Positions 6,918 to 12,907 of a stretch of 14,869 nucleotides of DNA are shown here, one piece after another. Origin of the DNA: DATKSG01 sp035531775 (lineage in GTDB: Bacteria > Actinomycetota > Acidimicrobiia > Acidimicrobiales > UBA8190); NCBI GenBank assembly GCA_035531775.1, contig DATKSG010000054.1:1-14869 (forward strand), written 5' to 3'. The number at the start of each line of letters is the position of its first letter. The stretch's first letter is position 1. The translations under genes and the position numbers were made by a program. The notes beneath the pieces are model-generated. The model made no database searches and was not told the DNA's origin. It saw only the letters and a list, made by a program, of their open reading frames with translations.

Positions 6918-7964
6918 GTGGACGTGCACATCATGAGCTTCGGCATGCCGCTGCGCCGGGCCCAGGAGTTGGCCGCCGATGCCGAGCGGGCCGGCTACAG
7001 CGGCGTGGTGGTGACCGAGGGCGGCCGCACCGCCTATCTCACGTGCGCCGCCATGGCTCTCGGCACCGAGCGACTGGGCCTGTCCACCGGCATCGCCGTG
7101 GCCTTCCCCCGCAGCCCCATGGTGAGTGCCCAAGCGGCCTGGGAGCTGGCCGATGTGTCTGGTGGCCGCTTCCGGCTCGGCCTCGGGACCCAGGTAGAGG
7201 CGCACATGCGTCGGCGCTACGACGCCCCCTTCGACCACCCCGGCCCTCGACTGGCCGAGTACGTGGGTGCGGTGCGCGCCGCCTTCCGGGCGTTCCGGGG
7301 CGAAGAGCCCCTCGCCTTCGAAGGGGACTTCTACCACCTCAGCCTGCTGCCGCCCATGTGGTCACCGGGGCCCATCGATGCGCCGGACCCCCCCGTGGAC
7401 GTGGCCGCGGTGAACCCCTACATGCTGCGCATGGCCGGTGCGGTGGCCGACGCCGTGCACGTGCACCCGCTCAACCACGTCGGCTACCTGAGCGAGGTGG
7501 TGCGGCCCAATGTGGATCTCGGCGCCCGTCGCGCCGGGCGCGACGGCGCCGCTGTGGGGCTTACCGTGCCCGTGTTCAGCGCCGTCGGCGACACCGAGGA
7601 GGAGCGCTCCCGGTGGCGTGAGATGGCCAGGGCCCAGATCGCCTTCTACGGTTCCACGCCCAACTACGGCTTCATCTTCGAGTTGCTCGACCGCCCCGAC
7701 GTCACCGGCCGCCTGCGCACCCATCAGAAGGCAGGCGACATCGGGGCCATGGCCGGCGTCATCGATGACGAGCTGCTGGCGCATTTCGTGGTGGCGAGCA
7801 GCTTCGACGATCTCCCGGGGCTGCTCGTCGAGCGCTACGGCCAAGTGGCGGCGCGCCTGGTGCTGTACTTCGCCGGCTGGGCGTGGCAGTCGGACCGCCG
7901 GGCCTTCGAGCGTCTGGGCGAGGTGGCCCGCGCCGTGGCGGCAATGACGTCGCCCTTGCTTTAA
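6918..7964 (+). CDS. LLM-class F420-dependent oxidoreductase, TIGR03617-like
   Basis: A 348-residue luciferase-like oxidoreductase of a different subfamily from its divergent neighbour. Diagnostic stretches are GIAVAFPRSPM (~53-63), SGGRFRLGLGTQVEAHMRRRY (~80-100), an EYVGAVRAAFRAFRG segment and AAVNPYMLRMAGAVADAVHVHP (~163-184), all typical of TIGR03617. The substrate is unknown; F420 use is inferred from subfamily. The start is uncertain: GTG 6918 is preferred because AGGAAGG (6900-6906) lies 11 nt upstream, a somewhat long spacing. GTG 6906, GTG 6924 and ATG 6933 are alternatives in the same frame. The frame stays open far upstream to 6351, but that part is the antisense shadow of the other LLM gene. 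The stop is 22 bp from the end of the convergent methyltransferase gene. Confidence 0.9.
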   Translation: MDVHIMSFGMPLRRAQELAADAERAGYSGVVVTEGGRTAYLTCAAMALGTERLGLSTGIAVAFPRSPMVSAQAAWELADVSGGRFRLGLGTQVEAHMRRRYDAPFDHPGPRLAEYVGAVRAAFRAFRGEEPLAFEGDFYHLSLLPPMWSPGPIDAPDPPVDVAAVNPYMLRMAGAVADAVHVHPLNHVGYLSEVVRPNVDLGARRAGRDGAAVGLTVPVFSAVGDTEEERSRWREMARAQIAFYGSTPNYGFIFELLDRPDVTGRLRTHQKAGDIGAMAGVIDDELLAHFVVASSFDDLPGLLVERYGQVAARLVLYFAGWAWQSDRRAFERLGEVARAVAAMTSPLL

Positions 7965-7986
7965 GGCGCCCCGTCGCTGTAGGCGG

Positions 7987-8967
7987 TCAGCCGGCGTAGA
8001 GGGGGTGGTGCAAACCGAGCTCGACCAGGCTCCGGCCCGGAGAGCGGCCCACAGCCAACTCCTCCTTGGCACCTGGCACCGAGAAGACGTAGATGTTCCA
8101 GAACGGGGCCAGGCCGGCCGGTTCGATATCGGCATAGATGCGGGCCTCTACGTCGGGGCGGCGCTCGAACCCGGCGTCGTAGAAGCGCTCGGTCCACCAG
8201 CCGTAGGCGGCGATGGTCAGGTGACCCTCCACTGGCTCACCGCTCGCGTCGCGGGCCAGGTCGTCGAAGGGAACGGGCCCGAAGTAGTCGGCCCCGAGCG
8301 ACTGGTAGTGGGCCAGGCGTTCGGGGAGCACCTTTCCCTCGAAATGCCCGTCCGGGCCACTGCCGTTGTTCATCCCGAACGACGGGATGGTGGAGTAGAC
8401 GAACCCGGCGCACACCCGACGCAACTCCTTCAGGACGGTGGGGATCTGCTCGGGCGGCATGTGCTCGAGCGTCTCGAGGGCACTCACCACGTCGAAGGCG
8501 CCGTCTCCCCAAGGGAGCCCGGCCAGCAGGTCGGCCACTTGCACGTGTCCGCGTGCCCCGGGCGTGGCATGGGCCACGGCATAGGCGCTCAAGTCGCAGC
8601 CCAGGGCGTCCACGCCGAGCTCGCGCAGCACCTCCACCACGAGCCCGGTGGCACACCCGACGTCGAGGGTGCGCGAGGCCCCCCCGAAGGTGCGCCACAG
8701 CAGGTAGCCGGCAATCTCGGCGTTGGAGCTGATGCGGTCGTAGGTGGCGTAGCCCGACAGCCCGGCGCGGTCCCCCGAGGGGTCGCGCCCGCAACCGAAG
8801 TAGGACGCGCCGTACATGTGGTCGGCTTCGTACGCCCCCGAGGCGGCGTTCACCAGCTCGTCGCCGGCTCTGGCCATGAGACGGCGTGCGGCCGGGCTGG
8901 CGGCGGCCAGTCGGCTCAAGGCCTGACGGCCCCGGGCGACCAAGGGCCGGATCCGCTCGCTCACCAT
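7987..8967 (-). CDS. Class I SAM-dependent methyltransferase
   Basis: Likely transfers a methyl group from S-adenosylmethionine to an unidentified small-molecule, sugar or lipid acceptor. Numbered from the ATG at 8967 (326 residues), motif I is LDVGCATG (101-108), followed by GCDLSAYAVAHA (~123-134), VADLLAGLPWGDGAFDVVSALETLEHM (~144-170) and a YSTIPSF strand (~191-197): a Methyltransf_11-type Rossmann core. The unusual N-terminal part (MYGASYFGCGRD) and the last ~130 residues may form acceptor-specific elements. The frame remains open to a GTG at 9048, which would add 27 residues. I prefer 8967 because only 16 of those 27 codons end in G or C, unlike the body of the gene, and because a TAGAGT hexamer lies 8 nt before the ATG. 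The longer start cannot be excluded. Confidence 0.88.
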   Translation of the reverse strand: MVSERIRPLVARGRQALSRLAAASPAARRLMARAGDELVNAASGAYEADHMYGASYFGCGRDPSGDRAGLSGYATYDRISSNAEIAGYLLWRTFGGASRTLDVGCATGLVVEVLRELGVDALGCDLSAYAVAHATPGARGHVQVADLLAGLPWGDGAFDVVSALETLEHMPPEQIPTVLKELRRVCAGFVYSTIPSFGMNNGSGPDGHFEGKVLPERLAHYQSLGADYFGPVPFDDLARDASGEPVEGHLTIAAYGWWTERFYDAGFERRPDVEARIYADIEPAGLAPFWNIYVFSVPGAKEELAVGRSPGRSLVELGLHHPLYAG

Positions 8968-8975
8968 GGAGGGCG

Positions 8976-8981
8976 ACTCTA
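8976..8981 (-). promoter_or_regulatory. Putative -10 hexamer TAGAGT for the methyltransferase
   Basis: TAGAGT on the minus strand ends 8 nt before the ATG at 8967. If used, the transcript would have a leader of about 2 nt, supporting the shorter methyltransferase start. If the GTG at 9048 is the real start, this site is coding sequence and the call falls. Confidence 0.4.
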
Positions 8982-8999
8982 CCGGCCGCGCACCATCCT

Positions 9000-9223
9000 C
9001 CACTGAGTCGTCCACAACCGCAGGCGCTGGTGCAGGTTCGATAGTCACACGGCTGTTCCCGACCGTTCACGCCCCGGTTACCGGTGGCCTCCCGCGGCGT
9101 CACGGACCCGTGGCCGGTCGTTCACCGACAGGGTGGATTCGTGCCTGGCCGGCCCGTACCGGGGCCCCGCAGGGGCATCGGACCAGGTCGGAGGCAATCC
9201 ACTGATTGTCCACAAGCGCTGGT
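9000..9223. repeat. Two copies of a composite motif about 200 bp apart
   Basis: CCACTGA, GTCCACAA and GCGCTGGT occur in this order at 9000-9006, 9010-9017 and 9024-9031, and again at 9199-9205, 9208-9215 and 9216-9223. Spacers shrink from 3 to 2 and from 6 to 0 bases. All 23 motif bases are identical. Confidence 0.65.
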
Positions 9224-9234
9224 CGTAGGACCAG
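9219..9234 (-). terminator. Possible weak hairpin terminator after the SDR gene
   Basis: CTGGTC (9219-9224), a 4-base loop and GACCAG (9229-9234) form a 6-bp stem beginning about 12 nt past the SDR stop. No U-tract follows, so intrinsic termination is doubtful. Confidence 0.25.
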
Positions 9235-9245
9235 GACTCACGGCA

Positions 9246-10127
9246 TCAATCCGATTGCGCCCCTGCCACCAACTTCTCGCTGGCTTCCCACAAGCGGGCG
9301 GCGGCGTCGGGATCCTGGGCCATTTTCGAAGGACTCACGGCCCGGCACTTGACGAAGTACTGACCCGTCATGCCGGTCACATCGGGCGATGACGCCAGGT
9401 AGATCGATGTTCGGGCCCCCTTGGCCGGGGTCAGGATGAACGGCTTGATGACCTTCACCCCGAAACCGAGTATCCCCCCGGCGTCGCCATCGCGCCCGTA
9501 TCCGGTGGCCACCGTGCCCGGGTGCAGGCAGTTGACGGTCACCCCGGTACCGGCCAGGCGCCGGGCCAACTCGGTGGTGAAGTAGATGTTGGCCAGCTTG
9601 GACTTGGAATACACCTGCATGCCGCCGTAACGACGGGCCGACTGTAGGTCGTCGAAGTCCAACCCCTTACGCGCCCCTTTGTGAGCAGTGGAGGCCACGT
9701 TCACGATGCGGGCCGGGGCACTGGCCTTGAGCCGGTCCAGCAGAAGCTCGGTGAGTAGGAACGGCCCCAGGTGGTTGACGGCGAAAGTGGACTCCAGGCC
9801 GTCGGGGCTGAGTCGACGGTCGGTGAGCACCACGCCGGCGTTGTTGACCAGGACGTCCAGTCGCTCGCAGCGGGCCAGGATCTCCTCTGCCCCCTTGCGC
9901 ACCGAGGCCAGGTCGCCCAGGTCGAAGAGGACCAGCTCCACGGCGCCCGATCCCGAGCGCTGCCTGATGTCGGCCAGCGCCCGCTCGCCTCGAGCGTCGT
10001 CACGGGCCGTGATGAGGACCCGGGCACCGGCTTTGGCCAGAGCCACAGCCGTTTCGAGTCCGATGCCCGAGTTGGCCCCAGTCACCACCACCGTCTTGCC
10101 CTGCATATTCGCCACCTGGCCGTTCAT
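9246..10127 (-). CDS. Short-chain dehydrogenase/reductase, retinol dehydrogenase-like
   Basis: A 293-residue classical SDR using NAD(P)(H) on an unknown alcohol/carbonyl substrate. The dinucleotide motif is TGANSGIG (16-23), followed by LFDLGDLASV (~67-76), the NNAG motif (~94-97), catalytic serine in NVASTAHKG (~147-155) and the YSKSK active-site tyrosine and lysine (~172-176). PGTVATGY follows as in the family. TARDDARGE after the second strand, with its arginines, resembles NADP-preferring members. Overall it most resembles the retinol dehydrogenase/WWOX-like oxidoreductases common in actinobacteria; 'retinol' is a family label, not a claimed substrate. ATG 10127 is chosen because a TAGGCT hexamer ends 8 nt upstream; an internal ATG eight codons in (MQGKTVVVTG) is a possible alternative. 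Confidence 0.92.
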   Translation of the reverse strand: MNGQVANMQGKTVVVTGANSGIGLETAVALAKAGARVLITARDDARGERALADIRQRSGSGAVELVLFDLGDLASVRKGAEEILARCERLDVLVNNAGVVLTDRRLSPDGLESTFAVNHLGPFLLTELLLDRLKASAPARIVNVASTAHKGARKGLDFDDLQSARRYGGMQVYSKSKLANIYFTTELARRLAGTGVTVNCLHPGTVATGYGRDGDAGGILGFGVKVIKPFILTPAKGARTSIYLASSPDVTGMTGQYFVKCRAVSPSKMAQDPDAAARLWEASEKLVAGAQSD

Positions 10128-10135
10128 GGGCGCAG

Positions 10136-10141
10136 AGCCTA
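10136..10141 (-). promoter_or_regulatory. Putative -10 hexamer TAGGCT for the SDR gene
   Basis: TAGGCT on the minus strand ends 8 nt before the ATG at 10127, in the 87-bp gap behind the LLM gene. No Shine-Dalgarno is seen. Confidence 0.4.
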
Positions 10142-10203
10142 AAGCCCGCCGGCGCCCGACGCCGTCACCGGCATTTCGCTTGGCCGTTCAGGTGCCCACA
10201 AAT

Positions 10204-10254
10204 CGCTAGCGCCCCTAGGTCCCCGACAGCCGCCCCACCACGGGCGCTAGCGCC
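10204..10254. repeat. CGCTAGCGCC copies either side of an LLM stop codon
   Basis: The coding copy at 10243-10254 is the perfect palindrome GGCGCTAGCGCC. A second CGCTAGCGCC is at 10204-10213, just beyond the TAG stop of the LLM gene (10215-10217). Confidence 0.7.
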
Positions 10255-11162
10255 TCCCAGCAGTCGGCCTCCACCGAGAAGTACGAGATGCCGTACTCCT
10301 GACGACGCCACAGCAGCTCCTGTTCCATCTCCTCGAGGGTGCCGACCAGCGCCAGCGGAACGTGAGCGGCCTCCTCGGGCTCACAGCCGAAAGCCGGTGC
10401 CAGGGAATCAAGCAGAGAACGGCTGTTGTCGGTGATGACGGCAAAGCCGATGAGCGTGTTCAGCTCCAGGCGTTCGAAGCGGTCGCCGGCCGCCTCCTTT
10501 ACCCAGGCGATCTTGCGCCTGGTGGACTCCGGGCTGGCGTTGGGGGCGGCTTCGGGGCCGCCGAGGCCGGCACGCAGGTCGACGTTGATGCTCACGATGT
10601 CCGCTTTGCGCGCCGCCAAGGTGAGGACCCGTCGCCCGCCGCCGCCGATTATGAGCGGCGGCCGGGGCCGCTGGACCGGACGGGGGAAGGGCGTGTGGTC
10701 GGTGACGTGGTAATGCGTGCCTTGGTAGGAGAATGGACCATCGGCCTCGAGCAGCCCGCAGACGATGTCTACGGCCTCGGTGAAGCGGTCGACGCGCACA
10801 CCGGGCGTGTCGTAGGCGATGCCCGACTGGTCGTAGTCGCTGCGCATCCAGCCCGCCCCGAGGCCGAGTTCCAACCGGCCGTCCGACAGCAGGTCCAAGG
10901 TGGCCGCCTCCTTGGCCAGGATCAAAGGGTGGCGGTAGTCGTTGTCGAACACGAGCGAGCCGATGCGGAGGTGCTCGGTGGCCGCTGCCGCCGCCATCAT
11001 GGCCGGCACCGGGGCCAACTGCTCGCCGAAATGGTCGGGCATGAGCAACGTGCTGTAGCCGAGGTCCTCGGCTTTGAGGGCCTGCTCGGCCCACGAGCGG
11101 GCATCGCCCGACGGGGGCCGCGACAGCTGTGCGGCGAAACGGAAGCGACGGTCGTGGGCCAT
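10215..11162 (-). CDS. LLM-class F420-dependent oxidoreductase, TIGR03621-like
   Basis: A 315-residue luciferase-like TIM-barrel oxidoreductase, the third in the window and from a third subfamily. Recognisable stretches are FRFAAQLSRPPSGDARSW (~7-24), AEDLGYSTLLMPDHFGEQLAP (~31-51), GSLVFDNDYRHPLILAKEAATLD (~68-90), SDGRLELGLGAGWMRSDY (~93-110) and PPLIIGGGGRRVLTLAA (~168-184). These are characteristic of the mycobacterial/actinobacterial TIGR03621 group, presumed F420-dependent with unknown substrate. The start ATG at 11162 is preceded 8 nt upstream by a TACCTT hexamer and has no Shine-Dalgarno. The 3' flank carries a repeat of an internal palindrome. It lies between a secreted hydrolase and an SDR on the same strand, with 77- and 87-bp gaps, so each is probably transcribed from its own promoter. 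Confidence 0.92.
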   Translation of the reverse strand: MAHDRRFRFAAQLSRPPSGDARSWAEQALKAEDLGYSTLLMPDHFGEQLAPVPAMMAAAAATEHLRIGSLVFDNDYRHPLILAKEAATLDLLSDGRLELGLGAGWMRSDYDQSGIAYDTPGVRVDRFTEAVDIVCGLLEADGPFSYQGTHYHVTDHTPFPRPVQRPRPPLIIGGGGRRVLTLAARKADIVSINVDLRAGLGGPEAAPNASPESTRRKIAWVKEAAGDRFERLELNTLIGFAVITDNSRSLLDSLAPAFGCEPEEAAHVPLALVGTLEEMEQELLWRRQEYGISYFSVEADCWEALAPVVGRLSGT

Positions 11163-11170
11163 GGAAGCGA

Positions 11171-11176
11171 AAGGTA
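11171..11176 (-). promoter_or_regulatory. Putative -10 hexamer TACCTT for the LLM gene
   Basis: TACCTT on the minus strand ends 8 nt before the ATG at 11162. The region just upstream is occupied by the 35-bp duplication from the hydrolase 3' end, which would therefore form the -35 area. Confidence 0.4.
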
Positions 11177-11193
11177 GCGCGGCCTCGCTGTAA

Positions 11194-11263
11194 CCAGAGT
11201 CTCCCTACGAGCAGCCGTCTCCCTACGACCAGAGCCTCCCTACGAGCAGCCGTCTCCCACCAG
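11194..11263. repeat. 35-bp tandem duplication of the hydrolase 3' end
   Basis: Unit 11229-11263 contains the last hydrolase codons and its stop codon. Unit 11194-11228 repeats it downstream of the gene, identical over the first 30 bases except for one T/C change, then diverging over the last five. Within the array the decamer CTCCCTACGA occurs three times (11201-11210, 11219-11228, 11236-11245). Confidence 0.95.
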
Positions 11264-12886
11264 GTCGGAATCGGCGAGGACGCCCCCACCGGCCGAGTGC
11301 AGCGAGTACCCGGAACAGAAGTAGAACGACAGGTCAGCCCGGCGGTCGATCGTCACCGGTGCCCACACCCCGCCGCCCACCGGCGTCAGATACGTAAAGG
11401 GGGCAGTGGAGGTGAGCTCGGCATCGGCCGCCGGGTCATGGCCCAAGTACTTGGCCAACCAGGCCTGGATATAGAAGCTGGCCATGGCCTGGCCCCACTG
11501 CGACGCCGGCAGCACCGGTGGCTCGTCGGTGTAGTCGAGATGGGTGGACGCCCGCGGCACCACCACCATGGAGTCGACGTGGTGGGCCACCCAGGTGTTA
11601 AAGCCGGTCGCCTCTTCTCGGTTGGGGTCGGGCGCCTTCGACAGGTTGGGCACCGTCACCGATCCGCCGGGCGCCGCCGGGCACGGCTCGAAGGACGAGC
11701 AACTCGCCTCCCAGTACGGCTGGGGCTCGAAGCCGTACTCGGACTGGACCCCGAGGATGGGCACGGTGGGCACTACCGGGCCCGGCGCCCCGAGCAGCGC
11801 CTCGTCGTCGCTGATGGCGTTGGGGGTGGCGGTGATCTTGTCGAGGGCCACCGCCGTGGCTATCCGGGAGTCCACTCCCTGCAGGTACGACACCGCCACC
11901 GCCCCCGTCGAGTGCCCGATCAGGGCCAGCCTGGTGCTGCGCCCCGGTGTCACCGTGGCCGGGTCGGGACTGCGGTCGAACAGCGAGTAAAGCGGGTTGT
12001 AGGAATTGACCGGTGTGGTCCCCGCTGCCACGTTCGGATACGGGTGAAGCGGGGTGGACAAGAAGAACGAAATGGCGTCCTCGGCGTCGTAGTCGAAGCT
12101 CTGTTGCTGCTCGGACGGGAAGCCGGCGCACGGCGTGGCCTCTCCCGGGGACGTGGTCGTCGAACACCCGGGGAGCCCGGCCACCGGGCCCTGATGGGGC
12201 AATGTCTCGCTGCGACCTTGGCCCTGGACGTCGAAGGTCAGCACTAGGTAGCCGCGCTCGGCCAGGTCCTCGGCCAGCCAGGTGTAGAGGCCCGACGAGG
12301 CCTGGATAGACCCGGTCACGATGACCACGCCAGGCATGGTGGACGGGAGCAACTTCCCGCTGTAGGGGTCGTGGGCTCCCGATGATGGAGCGAAGAGGTC
12401 ACCAACCAGTAGCGCTCCGCTGTGGCTGGCGGTGAACTGCACGGGCACCACTCGCCCGCGAGTCCCGGCCCACCCTTGGCGCAGCGGGTTCCCGGTGTTC
12501 CACCCCGGCACCAGGTTGCCCCCCGTCAGCGCCGGCCGGGTCGGCTCCGATGCCTGGGCCGACAACTGGTCTGCTTCGGTGGTGAGGAGGGCCGGGATCA
12601 AGGCCTGCCAGTACGTCGTGCTCGTGAATTCGCCACCGGGGCCGAGCTCACGACCGAAGGCGTTGACCATGTTCTGGGCGTCGCGAGCCATGTAGGCCGG
12701 GGTACCTGGCGCCGGCGAGCTGCTCGACGCCAGTCCCAGCGCGGGTACCGCTGTTGCGCCTGGAAACTGGCCTCCGAGGGACACCGGGCCGAACAGCGCT
12801 GTGACAAAGAGCGCCGTGCTCAGCACCGCCGTGCCGCGCAACGCTCTGCCCGCCACCAACCGGGCCGTAGCCCGCCCACCTTGCAT
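11240..12886 (-). CDS. Secreted alpha/beta-hydrolase (lipase/esterase-like)
   Basis: A 548-residue exported hydrolase. The N-terminus (RATARLVAGRALRG, then a hydrophobic run at ~18-35) is a signal peptide. The fold is indicated by PGVVIVTGSIQASSGLYTWLAEDLAERGYLVLTFDVQGQG in segments ~185-224, with the nucleophile elbow GHSTG (324-328, S326) and a likely catalytic histidine in RASTHLDY (H449). I cannot fix the acid with confidence; E383 and D350 are candidates. Six cysteines come in sequence-close pairs (C241/C253, C396/C402, C524/C547), fitting disulfides outside the cell. The substrate is unknown; ester, lipid and peptide bonds are all possible. A Shine-Dalgarno GGAGG (12892-12896) lies 5 nt before the ATG. 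The upstream surface-protein gene ends 21 bp away, so the two are probably one operon. The 3' end, with the stop, is tandemly duplicated. Confidence 0.85.
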   Translation of the reverse strand: MQGGRATARLVAGRALRGTAVLSTALFVTALFGPVSLGGQFPGATAVPALGLASSSSPAPGTPAYMARDAQNMVNAFGRELGPGGEFTSTTYWQALIPALLTTEADQLSAQASEPTRPALTGGNLVPGWNTGNPLRQGWAGTRGRVVPVQFTASHSGALLVGDLFAPSSGAHDPYSGKLLPSTMPGVVIVTGSIQASSGLYTWLAEDLAERGYLVLTFDVQGQGRSETLPHQGPVAGLPGCSTTTSPGEATPCAGFPSEQQQSFDYDAEDAISFFLSTPLHPYPNVAAGTTPVNSYNPLYSLFDRSPDPATVTPGRSTRLALIGHSTGAVAVSYLQGVDSRIATAVALDKITATPNAISDDEALLGAPGPVVPTVPILGVQSEYGFEPQPYWEASCSSFEPCPAAPGGSVTVPNLSKAPDPNREEATGFNTWVAHHVDSMVVVPRASTHLDYTDEPPVLPASQWGQAMASFYIQAWLAKYLGHDPAADAELTSTAPFTYLTPVGGGVWAPVTIDRRADLSFYFCSGYSLHSAGGGVLADSDLVGDGCS

Positions 12887-12907
12887 GGCCGCCTCCGGCC
12901 ACTGAGC

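Larger units (their letters stand above)
8968..9245. other. 278-bp gap between methyltransferase and SDR genes, probably non-coding
   Basis: No supported gene lies here, although a longer methyltransferase start at 9048 would absorb the left part. It contains two related blocks (9000-9031 and 9199-9223), a CTGGTC/GACCAG hairpin at 9219-9234, a GGCCC...GGGCC stem at 9151-9166 and the perfect palindrome CGGGGCCCCG at 9160-9169. I find no tRNA-like cloverleaf and no T-rich terminator. Confidence 0.6.

Noticed and set aside
8005..9006. 333-codon plus-strand open frame
   Set aside because: It is exactly antisense to the methyltransferase, whose SAM motif is unambiguous.
9151..9169. GC-rich stems and the palindrome CGGGGCCCCG as a terminator or tRNA arm
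   Set aside because: There is no U-tract and no cloverleaf around it. GC-rich palindromes are frequent at this base composition.
11194..11263. Tandem repeats as a CRISPR array
   Set aside because: There are only two units with no unique spacers, and one unit is the coding end of the hydrolase.
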